NCBI GenBank assembly: GCA_944389505.1
Contig: CALXMP010000002.1
Location: 62,001 to 126,000, forward strand
Length of the DNA: 64,000 nucleotides
Direction of reading: 5' to 3'
From: an uncultured Spirochaetaceae bacterium
GTDB taxonomy: Bacteria; Spirochaetota; Spirochaetia; Sphaerochaetales; Sphaerochaetaceae
Below are positions 7,011 through 15,412 of this stretch, piece by piece. Both the position numbers and the translations under genes were made by a program. Below the pieces are notes generated by a model. It made no database searches and was not told where the DNA came from. It was given only the letters and a program-made list of their open reading frames with translations. How positions within the stretch are numbered: position 1 is the stretch's first letter; each line of letters begins with the position of its first letter.

Positions 7011-8276
7011 ATGGTCAGATATCAGCTTAAGCATAAAAACGATATTGGCGCAGAAGTCCTCTTCGATGAGGAAAAAGGTGCACTTTCCGAGGTGCTTTCA
7101 GTATGTGATGAAAGTCTTCTTCCTTTATGCTCGCAGAACGGTCATGCTGATAATCTTAAGACATGGTGGCATAACAGGGCCGTCCCGCAATCTAGAAGCG
7201 ATATCAAACATCTTCTTGATAAGGAGAAGATACAGACGACCCAGAGTCTTCTTTTGAACAATCTCGGTCTTAGCATGACCGATGCTTTCTGGGTATGTCC
7301 TGCAGGGCATCCGATAAGATGGGAGGATGTGTCATTCCAGCTTAAAATGCAGGAAGGGAAGGAGATTGACATAAAAGGACGCAGAAATGGATCGGGTCTT
7401 TTCGAGAATCTCACCCCGATGGCATCGACCGGAGGAGAGCTGAGAAAGACATGGACGGTTATACACGGACGCATTGAACTCCTGAAGGGAAATGTCTCAG
7501 GATATTATTTCCAGCAGTCTCTCAACGAGGTTCTTGCTACGATGATCCACAAGGGGCAGGGATATGAGAATTTCGTGCCTTATCGTCTTACAAAATTCAA
7601 GGATGGATCTGTCGGGTGCGCCAGTCCATGTTTCACAGACGAAAAGACGGAGCTGATCCCTGCATGGGAGGTGTTCTATAAGCATGCTGATGAACATGTC
7701 GATGGCTCCCTTCTCGATGTATATGCAGAATATGCAGAAAGAGACGGCTATGATGGCAATAAAGTCCGGGAGCACCTCGATTACATGTTTACGGTGGATT
7801 ATATAATATCGAATACGGACAGGCATTCAAGCAACTATGGCCTCCTGAGAAACAGCGATACGCTTGAGCCTATAGGGCCTTCTCCGATATTCGATTCAGG
7901 GAACAGCATGTTCCATCTTGGAGGTGGAATATCCAGCTTCCATGACCTCTTCCGTATAACCGTGTCGAGTCTATACGGCACCGATGGAGAGATAATGGAT
8001 AGAGTTAAGAACCCATCACTCGTTGATGTTTCGAAGCTGCCATCGAAGGATGACGTTATTGCGCTTCTGGAGAAAGACCCGGTTGTAGCTCCGTCTGCAG
8101 AGAGGCTTTTCAGCTACATGGAGTTCAAGGCCAACGTCGTGAGAGCAAGGCAGAACGGGCTTTCGATGAAGCAGATTGAGGATAGGGTATCACTTTATCT
8201 GGATAAGGATGAAAGAAAGGATATAAACAAAGGCTGGAATCTGTTCTGGGATTCATTTGTGACGGATAAGGCCTGA
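7011..8276 (+). CDS. Orphan HipA-like serine/threonine kinase
   Basis: 421 residues. The C-terminal half carries the HipA kinase core: DYIISNTDRHSSNYG with catalytic Asp and the NTDRH..N motif, followed by PIFDSGNSM with the metal-binding Asp. HipA toxins phosphorylate aminoacyl-tRNA synthetases such as GltX and induce persistence, while relatives in this superfamily have other substrates. No HipB-type antitoxin gene is beside it, so it may not be a classical toxin. Start 7011 is preferred because of an AAGGTG ribosome binding site and because the promoter -10 overlaps the upstream ATG. It sits directly after the tRNA cluster, a common site for accessory genes. Confidence 0.82.
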   Translation: MVRYQLKHKNDIGAEVLFDEEKGALSEVLSVCDESLLPLCSQNGHADNLKTWWHNRAVPQSRSDIKHLLDKEKIQTTQSLLLNNLGLSMTDAFWVCPAGHPIRWEDVSFQLKMQEGKEIDIKGRRNGSGLFENLTPMASTGGELRKTWTVIHGRIELLKGNVSGYYFQQSLNEVLATMIHKGQGYENFVPYRLTKFKDGSVGCASPCFTDEKTELIPAWEVFYKHADEHVDGSLLDVYAEYAERDGYDGNKVREHLDYMFTVDYIISNTDRHSSNYGLLRNSDTLEPIGPSPIFDSGNSMFHLGGGISSFHDLFRITVSSLYGTDGEIMDRVKNPSLVDVSKLPSKDDVIALLEKDPVVAPSAERLFSYMEFKANVVRARQNGLSMKQIEDRVSLYLDKDERKDINKGWNLFWDSFVTDKA

Positions 8277-8386
8277 ATCCGGAAAAGATCTTCCGTCTTG
8301 GATGAAGGAATAGTCGGAATACAACTGAACTGGGAAATGACTATAATTATAAGAAAATACACTGATCCAGAATATGCACAGGATTT

Positions 8387-9190
8387 TTGTTTCCGATGCG
8401 AGGGGGCCGTTTGTTGAGTGGAATGTCGTTGGATGAGATTTCTTTCCCCTTGTTTCTTGACATGATCCGTCTGAATGAGGGAGCTAAGGGCTGTATACTT
8501 TCCTATCCTGTTTCACATGAAGAGATTGTCAGTGGGTATGAATCGATTATCAACAGAGAGGTCCTTCCTGATCCGAAGAGGGCTCTTGCCATTGTCTCTG
8601 CAGCAGCTTATTCGATTTCTCTTCCGGAGTACAGGAATCGTGGAATAGGAGAGGATATCGCGATAGAGACATTCAAGGATATCTCGAGGTGGGAAGAGGA
8701 GTATGAGAGGACGCACGGCGGTGAACCTGGCTTAAGCGAAACCGGCTGGCTTGGATACCATCTCCAGCTCAGGATCTTCGCGCTTGGATCGCTGCAGTAC
8801 CAGCTGAGGGATCAGACTGACGATATCTTTACCCTCGCTCTGCATATCCCGAAGGGCAGTGACATCTCCCGAGAGAGCGTGCAATCATCATTTGACGAGG
8901 CAAAGCGGTTCTTTAGGAAGGACAGGATCAGGCTTGTATGCTCATCATGGCTGCTGTCGGAAGAGCTCTATGGATTGCTTGATGCAAATTCTAGAATAAA
9001 GGCTTTCTCATCCATGTTCACAAAGACATCCTCAGATTACAGCAGGCGACAGGCTGAGGAGAGGATATTCGGGATGATCAAAGAGAATCCTGCTGAATAT
9101 GAAGGAACGACATCCCTTGCATCAAAGGCGAGGGAGCATCTTCTGAGAGGAGGAAAGCTTCCAGTGACCTCTGGGTATGTGATCATATGA
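8387..9190 (+). CDS. GNAT-like acyltransferase domain protein
   Basis: 267 residues that fit the two-domain acyltransferase family with an N-terminal helical NAT domain and a GNAT-like C-terminal domain. Diagnostic segments are ETFKDISRWEEEYERTHGG, the GWLGYHLQLRIFALGSLQY stretch, ALHIPKG, CSSWLLSEELYGLL and the terminal LLRGGKLP. Family members are widespread in gut Firmicutes and their substrate is unknown. The TTG at 8387 has an AGGA site 4-5 bases upstream; ATG codons at 8396 or 8423 are alternatives. It stands alone between the HipA-like gene and the Fe-S operon. Confidence 0.78.
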   Translation: MFPMRGGRLLSGMSLDEISFPLFLDMIRLNEGAKGCILSYPVSHEEIVSGYESIINREVLPDPKRALAIVSAAAYSISLPEYRNRGIGEDIAIETFKDISRWEEEYERTHGGEPGLSETGWLGYHLQLRIFALGSLQYQLRDQTDDIFTLALHIPKGSDISRESVQSSFDEAKRFFRKDRIRLVCSSWLLSEELYGLLDANSRIKAFSSMFTKTSSDYSRRQAEERIFGMIKENPAEYEGTTSLASKAREHLLRGGKLPVTSGYVII

Positions 9191-9193
9191 CAT

Positions 9194-9210
9194 CCACCTT
9201 GGCAAGGTGG
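9194..9210. terminator. Perfect short hairpin between acyltransferase and sufC-like gene
   Basis: CCACCTT and AAGGTGG pair around a 3-base loop, 3 bases after the acyltransferase stop. There is no immediate T-tract, so termination is only possible. The 17-mer differs at one base from the anticodon arm of the tRNA-Gly gene at 6816-6887. Confidence 0.4.
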
Positions 9211-9268
9211 GGCTCATCTGATCGTTCCTTTCATTGATTCTGCATCCTTAAAATATTATCTTTGGAAC

Positions 9269-9997
9269 ATGCTTGAACTACAGAATATCTCCTGGAGCAC
9301 TCCTGATGGACGCCGTGTCCTTGACGATGTCAGTCTGGCAATAGGCGACAGCGGACTCGTTGCCATCACAGGGCCCAATGGAGGAGGAAAGACAACGCTT
9401 GCGAAGATTATCGCAGGCATTGACAGGCCGGAGAGCGGAAGAATCCTGCTCGATGGCTGTGATATAACGGATCTTGATGTCACTGAGAGGGCGAGGAGGG
9501 GCATCAGCTATGCCTTCCAGCAGCCAGTGCGCTTCAAGGGACTGACTGTACGCGATCTTCTTGGAATTGCATCGCCTGAGCCACTTGATGAGGCTGGTCT
9601 CTGCATGCTTCTGTCCAAGGTCGGATTATGTGCGAAGGACTACGTTGACAGGGATGTGGATGCGTCACTCTCAGGCGGAGAGATAAAGCGCATAGAGATC
9701 GCGACAGTGCTTGCGAGGAGAACGAAGCTCTCCATATTCGATGAACCCGAGGCTGGCATAGACCTCTGGTCATTTGCTGGGCTTATCGATGCATTCTCGG
9801 AGCTGAAGGCATCCGGTGGAACGGAGATCATAATCTCCCATCAGGAGAGGATTCTGAGCATAGCAGACAGGATAATCGTCATTGAGAACGGCCGTGTAAA
9901 GGAAGATGGGAATGGGCATGATGTCCTTGGCCATATCCTTCACCCACAGCGCTGTCCATCCTGTCCTGCAGGTCTGAAGGAGGCTTTCCATGAATGA
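9269..9997 (+). CDS. SufC-type ATPase of a minimal Fe-S assembly system
   Basis: 242-residue ABC-type ATPase: Walker A GPNGGGKT at 35-42, Q-loop in AFQQPV, signature LSGGE at 134-138, Walker B FDEPEAG and switch His in ISHQE. These SufC-type features, and the SufB-like partner that overlaps by 8 bases, indicate assembly of Fe-S clusters on a scaffold in the cytosol. The C-terminus has an unusual CPSC pair. There is no sufS, sufU or sufD nearby, so it looks like the two-component SmsC/SmsB arrangement. The ATG at 9269 has no clear ribosome binding site, and a TATTAT lies 9 bases before it. Confidence 0.87.
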   Translation: MLELQNISWSTPDGRRVLDDVSLAIGDSGLVAITGPNGGGKTTLAKIIAGIDRPESGRILLDGCDITDLDVTERARRGISYAFQQPVRFKGLTVRDLLGIASPEPLDEAGLCMLLSKVGLCAKDYVDRDVDASLSGGEIKRIEIATVLARRTKLSIFDEPEAGIDLWSFAGLIDAFSELKASGGTEIIISHQERILSIADRIIVIENGRVKEDGNGHDVLGHILHPQRCPSCPAGLKEAFHE

Positions 9998-10907
9998 GAG
10001 AACGGAGGAGATACTGAAGATCGTATCTGACTGGAAGGCCTCTTCATGCGATGCATACTCGATCAGAGAGGATGGCAAGGGCATAGCGATCAGGAGCAGT
10101 CAGCATATCCGCATCGTACCCAAGAAGGATAGGCCCGGCCTTGATATCTTCGTCGATGATGGCACGAAGGGCGAGCGTCTTGCCATACCTGCATGCGTTA
10201 CGCACGGAGGAATCGATGACCTTGTGTACAATGATTTTCATATCGGGAAGGACTGCAGCATCGATATAGAGGCTGGATGCGGGGTGCACGCAGAGCACGG
10301 GGAGGCCGCGCGCCATAACGGTATCCATCATTTCATCATCGGTGATGGCAGCTATGTCAGGTATATCGAGAAGCACATAGGGCTGGGAAAGGGAATCGCG
10401 AAGAGAAGCATTGATCCTGTCACCAGCGCTGAGATAGGCAATGGCAGTACGCTGGAAATCGATTCCGTGCAGCTTGGCGGGGTGAGTCAGGCAAAGCGCA
10501 CGACCAGGGCAACCGTTGCCAGCTCTGGTTCGTTCGTAGTGCATGAGCGCATTCTCACCAATGGCGATGACAGGGCAATCACCGAGTTCTCAGTCGATCT
10601 CAATGGGGATGGAAGCTCTGTCGATATCGTCTCGAGATCGGTTGCAAGGGATGAATCGCATCAGGCATACCACTCCGTCATAAAGGGAAACGCAAGGTGT
10701 TCCGGACATAGCGAATGCGATGCTATCATCACCGAGCATGGTACCGTGAGCGCAACTCCACAGCTCGATGCGAACGATATCGATGCTTCGCTGATCCATG
10801 AAGCAGCCATAGGAAAGATCGCAGGAGAGCAGCTCCTGAAGCTCCGCACATTCGGTCTTACCGAGGAGGAGGCTGAGGAGAAGATCATAATGGGATTCCT
10901 GAAATGA
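9990..10907 (+). CDS. SufB/SufD-family scaffold of a minimal Fe-S assembly system
   Basis: 305 residues, shorter than E. coli SufB (about 495) and lacking its N-terminal extension. The beta-helix core with HFIIGDGSYVRYIEKHIG and the C-terminal segment HEAAIGKIAGEQLLKLRTFG are typical of the SufBD family, as is the closing helical GLTEEEAEEKIIMGFLK. It is coupled to the upstream ATPase through an 8-base overlap. Together they resemble SmsCB, a minimal SUF-like pair of anaerobic archaea and bacteria. Cysteine supply would need a desulfurase elsewhere or a sulfide source. Confidence 0.85.
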   Translation: MNERTEEILKIVSDWKASSCDAYSIREDGKGIAIRSSQHIRIVPKKDRPGLDIFVDDGTKGERLAIPACVTHGGIDDLVYNDFHIGKDCSIDIEAGCGVHAEHGEAARHNGIHHFIIGDGSYVRYIEKHIGLGKGIAKRSIDPVTSAEIGNGSTLEIDSVQLGGVSQAKRTTRATVASSGSFVVHERILTNGDDRAITEFSVDLNGDGSSVDIVSRSVARDESHQAYHSVIKGNARCSGHSECDAIITEHGTVSATPQLDANDIDASLIHEAAIGKIAGEQLLKLRTFGLTEEEAEEKIIMGFLK

Positions 10908-10913
10908 CATAGG

Positions 10914-10940
10914 GCAGGGATGGCATAGGGCTATCCCTGC
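10914..10940 (+). terminator. Hairpin after the Fe-S operon
   Basis: GCAGGGAT pairs with ATCCCTGC over an 11-base loop, starting 6 bases after the stop. The following tract is AT-rich but not a T-run. Confidence 0.5.
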
Positions 10941-11040
10941 AATCATTTGCGCATATTCTTTTCCAAAGAATGAATTAATGGAATTTTCACATTATACCTA
11001 CTGATATTTTTACGTAATTGGTCTAGTATCGGTTTCCGGA

Positions 11041-11622
11041 ATGAGACTTATAAACCATTTGCGTGTTTCACTTAAGATTGCCAGGATGCTTGGCCCGTTC
11101 ATGGGAGTGCTCCCCGCTGCCGGCTTTGTATTCGGGAATATCCAGCCCGATATCGCTGTCACTACATTCGTGAGGAATACGGAGCCTGGGGATAGAATGA
11201 GGGGGCATAGCTACTCAACGGCCAGGAAGCGCATGCTTTCCCTCCTTGAGAGCCTTGCGGAGGAGGATGTATCCGATACAGTTATGGCATACAGGATAGG
11301 GAAGATAGCCCATTATGCTGCTGATTCGTTCACATTCCCCCATAATCCTGATCTGTTCCATGGGTCGCTCAAGGAACACATGGTCTATGAGCGCGTGCTT
11401 GAGCCAGAGATAGACAGCATAGAATTCGATCCTTCTCAGCTTGGTCTTATATCAACTTCATGCTTTTATGAGAAAATCGCGGACATGCATAAGGAATATG
11501 AGCAGACAGAGCCTTCCGCTGCCTGTGATGCCTCATTCATCGCATCTGCGCTCCATGCTTCCGCCTCCCTTCTTGCGTTCTTTGCGGGAATGGCTCCCGC
11601 TCTTGTCAGGGACCTGAGATAA
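11041..11622 (+). CDS. Zinc-dependent phospholipase C-like protein
   Basis: 193 residues with the pattern of the Zn_dep_PLPC family: FGNIQPDI, GHSYSTARKRM and RIGKIAHYAADSFTFPHN, in which the His and Asp residues would bind metal. No signal peptide is evident, unlike secreted clostridial phospholipases, so a cytoplasmic hydrolase is more likely. Start at 11041 has only weak ribosome binding potential (CCGGA). It is monocistronic, closed by the strong terminator at 11651. Confidence 0.78.
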   Translation: MRLINHLRVSLKIARMLGPFMGVLPAAGFVFGNIQPDIAVTTFVRNTEPGDRMRGHSYSTARKRMLSLLESLAEEDVSDTVMAYRIGKIAHYAADSFTFPHNPDLFHGSLKEHMVYERVLEPEIDSIEFDPSQLGLISTSCFYEKIADMHKEYEQTEPSAACDASFIASALHASASLLAFFAGMAPALVRDLR

Positions 11623-11650
11623 TTCCAGTCTCTATCATGATATAAGCCTG

Positions 11651-11679
11651 TGCCCCGGTTCCGGGGCATTATTTTCTTT
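11651..11679 (+). terminator. Intrinsic terminator
   Basis: TGCCCCGG and CCGGGGCA pair around a 2-base turn and are followed by TTATTTTCTTT, a strong terminator. Confidence 0.8.
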
Positions 11680-11706
11680 GACATCCCATAGCTTGAATCC
11701 TATCCT
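11678..11706 (+). promoter_or_regulatory. Promoter of the nucleoside-type ABC operon
   Basis: TTGACA (11678-11683), 17-base spacer, TATCCT (11701-11706). The -35 overlaps the tail of the preceding terminator. A GGAGG-type ribosome binding site follows at about 11731. Confidence 0.65.
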
Positions 11707-11748
11707 GTGTATATAGGAAGGAATATCAGAAGGAGGTAAAGAACTGAT

Positions 11749-12762
11749 ATGAGAAAGATGTTTTCAATGCTGGTGGTTCTGATGGTTTCCCTCTCACTCT
11801 TCGCCGGAGGGTCGGGAGAGAGCGCATCTGCCGAGGATGGGGGAGCTAAGGCAATCGGAGATTACAAGATAGTCCTCATTCTCCCGGGACAGGTTAATGA
11901 TCAGGGATGGAATGCCTCCAACTATGCTGGCGTCGTGATCTGCAATGAGGAGCTTGGTACGAACATGGAGTTCGTTGAGAATGTCCAGCCTGCTGATTTC
12001 GAATCGACATTCCGCGAATATGGTGAGCGTGGCTATGATATCGTAATGGCTGCAGGTTCGCAGTTCGATGAGCCGGCAGCACGCGTTGCGGCTTCCTATC
12101 CGAATACGAGGTATATGATCGTAAACGGTGCGAATGCATCGCTGCCCAATCTCTCACCGCTCTTCCCGAGAGAGTATGAGGCCAGCTATATAGCAGGTAT
12201 CATCGCCGGATACATAACAGAGACCGGCAAGTTCGGAATGGTAGGAGGAGAGGCTAACCAGGCAATGGTCAATCTCATGGCAGTATATGGCAAGACCGCT
12301 GTCGAGATAGCCAAGGAGCGCGGTTTCGCGGATGCTGAGTACAATCTCGCCTATGCCAACAGCTGGAGCAACATCGCTCTTGGCAAGCAGATGGGTGAGG
12401 TCATGGTCGATGATGGCGCTGATGTCCTCTTCGCATATGCTAATGAGCTTGGTCTTGGAACAATCAATGCTGCTATAGAGCGCGGTAAGTACTTCGTCGG
12501 ATACTCGTCAGACCAGACGACGATCGATCCCGATGTTGTTGTCGCATCTGTCGATTTCCAGTTCGCGAATATGTACAAGTGGGCAATCGAGTCATTCATA
12601 AACGGTGAGCTTCCTGGCGGACAGCTGTATGAGGTTGGTATCAACGAGGATATCTTCGTACCTATCTATACGGATAATATCTCCCAGGAGATCAAGGATG
12701 CCGTCGATGCGGCCATCACAGAGTACAAGGCTGGTGAGAAGGATCTTACAGCCCTGTTCTAG
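11749..12762 (+). CDS. BMP-family ABC transporter substrate-binding protein
   Basis: 337 residues of the Bmp/PnrA (Med) family, which bind nucleosides such as guanosine in spirochaetes. The signal peptide ends in LSLFAGGSGES; a lipobox would need Cys where Gly stands. The mature domain has QVNDQGWN near the N-terminus and GSQFDEPAARVA and GLGTINAAIERG further on. It is the first gene of an operon with one ATPase and two permeases, the NupABC/YufNOPQ layout. A hairpin follows the gene. Confidence 0.92.
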   Translation: MRKMFSMLVVLMVSLSLFAGGSGESASAEDGGAKAIGDYKIVLILPGQVNDQGWNASNYAGVVICNEELGTNMEFVENVQPADFESTFREYGERGYDIVMAAGSQFDEPAARVAASYPNTRYMIVNGANASLPNLSPLFPREYEASYIAGIIAGYITETGKFGMVGGEANQAMVNLMAVYGKTAVEIAKERGFADAEYNLAYANSWSNIALGKQMGEVMVDDGADVLFAYANELGLGTINAAIERGKYFVGYSSDQTTIDPDVVVASVDFQFANMYKWAIESFINGELPGGQLYEVGINEDIFVPIYTDNISQEIKDAVDAAITEYKAGEKDLTALF

Positions 12763-12769
12763 GCTTTCA

Positions 12770-12801
12770 GGGGGCGGCTTCCGCCCCCATATTCCTTTTT
12801 T
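12770..12801 (+). terminator. Attenuating hairpin between binding protein and ATPase genes
   Basis: GGGGGCGG (12770-12777), loop CTT and CCGCCCCC (12781-12788) form a perfect GC-rich stem with a T-rich tract 8 bases later. It would allow more mRNA for the binding protein than for the membrane components, as is common in ABC operons. Confidence 0.7.
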
Positions 12802-12813
12802 CATGGAGGCAGA

Positions 12814-14328
12814 ATGCAGCCACCTGTTGTCGAGATATGCCATGTCTCCAAGTACTTCTCCAAGGTTATCGCCAATAGCGATGTCTCCTTCTCTGTAGGG
12901 AAGGGTGAGGTAGTAGCGCTCCTTGGGGAGAATGGAGCAGGCAAGAGCACTATAATGAAAATCCTCTACGGGCTATATTCCGCAGTTGAGGGAGAGATCC
13001 TCATAGACGGTAAGACTGCCCGTATAAAGAACCCGAAGGATGCTATGTCCTATGGGATAGCTATGATACAGCAGCATTTCTCGCTGGTATTTCCACATAC
13101 CGTCACAGAGAATGTGATTCTTGGGAATGTTCATGGCTGGATCAGGCTTGAAGAACATGACAGGAAAGTGAAGGCTATAGCTGACAGCTATGGCTTTGAT
13201 ATACCGGTGACAGCAAAGGTCGGAAGCCTCGCTGTAGGAATCCAGCAGAAGGTGGAGATCCTGAAGGCCCTGTACCTAAATGCGCGCATACTGATTATGG
13301 ATGAGCCTACAGCTGTCCTTACCCCGCAGGAATCCGAGACGCTGATGCAGTTCATAAAGGATTTCGCCTCTCGCGGCAATTCCGTGATATTCATCACCCA
13401 TAAGATGAAGGAGGTCATGGAGGTCGCTGACAGGATTGTCGTAATGAAGGCCGGAAAGGTCGCAGGCATCGTCGACAGCCGGAGTACTGACGAGGGAGAG
13501 CTGGCAAGGATGATGATGTCCTCGGATCTCGAGCCTGCTGTGCGCGAAGACGATACAGAGGCCGGCAGCGATGTGCTTTCTGTCGAGAATGCTGTCATGA
13601 CAGACAGAAGCGGTCTCCGGCTCCTTGATGGTCTTTCGTTCACTGTCCATTCCGGTGAGATATTCGGAATCGCAGGAGTAAGCGGCAATGGCCAGGATGA
13701 GCTATGCGAGGCAATATGCGGTACATCCCATCTATCCTCTGGCTCCATCCGCTTCATGGGCAGGGATATAACTTCCGAGAGCGTAAGGGCAAGAATCGAT
13801 GCTGGCATCGGATATGTTCCTGTGGACAGGCATCGTGATGGCATGATCGGACAGATGACGCTCTCTGAGAACATGCTTCTGAAGAAGAGCTATGGCGGGG
13901 AATGGGTCCATCATGGTTTCATCAGGCAGAAGGAGCTGGATAACTACACCGCTGACAGGATAAAGCAGTATCAGATAAAGGCAACAGGACCGGACGACAG
14001 TGCCCATAATCTCTCAGGAGGCAACCAGCAGAAGGTCGTCCTTGCACGCGAGATAGATGCGGGAAAGCACCTTGTCGTCTTCAACCAGCCTACAAGAGGA
14101 CTGGATGTAGGGGCTGTGGAGCGCATCCATCATTCGATACTCAGCGAGAAGAGGGAAGGCAAGGCCGTAATCCTCGTCTCGACAGAGCTATCTGAGATCT
14201 TCGCGCTATCGGACCGCATCGCGATAATGTATCAGGGGAGGATAATGGGAATATACAGGAACGGGGAGCTTACGACCGAGGAGATCGGACTTCTGATGGC
14301 GGGGGTGGATTATGAGAAAGCTCAGTGA
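12814..14328 (+). CDS. Nucleoside-type ABC transporter ATPase with two nucleotide-binding domains
   Basis: 504 residues with tandem ABC domains, as in NupO/YufO and the ribose RbsA family. The first has Walker A GENGAGKST, signature LAVGIQQKVEILKAL and Walker B LIMDEPTAVLT. The second has the degenerate GVSGNGQDE in place of Walker A and the signature LSGGNQQKV. The asymmetric pair is normal for this family. GGAGG lies 5 bases before the ATG. It overlaps the first permease by 17 bases. Confidence 0.93.
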   Translation: MQPPVVEICHVSKYFSKVIANSDVSFSVGKGEVVALLGENGAGKSTIMKILYGLYSAVEGEILIDGKTARIKNPKDAMSYGIAMIQQHFSLVFPHTVTENVILGNVHGWIRLEEHDRKVKAIADSYGFDIPVTAKVGSLAVGIQQKVEILKALYLNARILIMDEPTAVLTPQESETLMQFIKDFASRGNSVIFITHKMKEVMEVADRIVVMKAGKVAGIVDSRSTDEGELARMMMSSDLEPAVREDDTEAGSDVLSVENAVMTDRSGLRLLDGLSFTVHSGEIFGIAGVSGNGQDELCEAICGTSHLSSGSIRFMGRDITSESVRARIDAGIGYVPVDRHRDGMIGQMTLSENMLLKKSYGGEWVHHGFIRQKELDNYTADRIKQYQIKATGPDDSAHNLSGGNQQKVVLAREIDAGKHLVVFNQPTRGLDVGAVERIHHSILSEKREGKAVILVSTELSEIFALSDRIAIMYQGRIMGIYRNGELTTEEIGLLMAGVDYEKAQ

Positions 14329-15412
14329 TACATCATTCGTCAGGAAGGGCTACGCGGATGTCCTTGCATTCAATGTCGGGGCAATCATCATCGGGCTTGT
14401 AATCAGCGCAATGATGCTTCTCTTCCTCAAGAAGAATCCCATCGATGTGTTCGGAACGGCATTCGGGCGTATAATCTCGGATAAGTATACCCTCGGAGAG
14501 GTAATGGTCAAAGCAACCCCTCTCGTCTTCACAGCGCTTGCCTTTGCATTCACATATAAGGCAAACCTCTTCAATATCGGAGCGCAGGGGCAGTTCTATG
14601 CAGGATGCATCGCCGCAATCTCCCTATCCCTTTCGCTTGGAGGAAGAATCCCAGGCTTCATCCTCATTCCTATCGTGCTTATTGCTTCATTCGCAGCCGG
14701 TGCGGCCGTCGGGTCATTCATAGGTTTTGCCAAGGCTAAGTTCAACGCAAATGAGTTCCTTGTCAGCATGATGAGTACCTATGTCGTCCAGGCTCTGATG
14801 GATTTCCTCCTCAGGACATCCCTCAGGGAGACGAAGGCGGAATACCTCCAGACCGATCCGATCAATCCTGCAGCATACCTTCCTGGAATACTCCCAGGAA
14901 CCAGGATCCACCTCGGTGCGGTCCTTGCGATAGCCGCTGCAGTCGGTGTATGGATCCTACTGTATAAGACATCGCTTGGATTCAGGATCAGGGCAGTCGG
15001 CAACAACCCAGATGCCGCGGAGCATTCGGGTATAAAGGCTAAGAGGATATTCATAATCTCATTCGCCATAAGCGGTGGACTTGCCGGCATGGCGGGCCTT
15101 ACCGAGATCAATGGTGTCCAGCATATGCTTCTCCAGAACTTCAATTCATCGATTGGATCATTCGGAATCGGAATAGCGATCCTTGCCAACGGCCATCCGA
15201 TTGGCATCATCTTCGCATCGATCCTCTTCGGCTTCCTGAATGTCGTAGGTACGACGATGGGAAGAATTCCAGGACTGAATATCCCGGCGAGCATAATCGA
15301 TCTGATACAGGGTATAGTGATGCTCTGCGTCATCGTCTCATACTTCTTAAGAGGCCATGTGATGCAGCAGAGGGAGAAGAAGCTCCTGATGGCTAAAGGA
15401 GGCAGCGTATGA
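14312..15412 (+). CDS. Nucleoside-type ABC transporter permease, first subunit
   Basis: 366-residue inner-membrane protein of the BPD_transp_2 family with about ten membrane helices. It carries the family's NLFNIGAQGQFYAG and RAVGNNPDAAEHSGI cytoplasmic coupling-loop segments. It pairs with the next gene as a heterodimeric permease. Start at 14312 follows a GGGGGTGG site inside the ATPase gene. Confidence 0.92.
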   Translation: MRKLSDTSFVRKGYADVLAFNVGAIIIGLVISAMMLLFLKKNPIDVFGTAFGRIISDKYTLGEVMVKATPLVFTALAFAFTYKANLFNIGAQGQFYAGCIAAISLSLSLGGRIPGFILIPIVLIASFAAGAAVGSFIGFAKAKFNANEFLVSMMSTYVVQALMDFLLRTSLRETKAEYLQTDPINPAAYLPGILPGTRIHLGAVLAIAAAVGVWILLYKTSLGFRIRAVGNNPDAAEHSGIKAKRIFIISFAISGGLAGMAGLTEINGVQHMLLQNFNSSIGSFGIGIAILANGHPIGIIFASILFGFLNVVGTTMGRIPGLNIPASIIDLIQGIVMLCVIVSYFLRGHVMQQREKKLLMAKGGSV

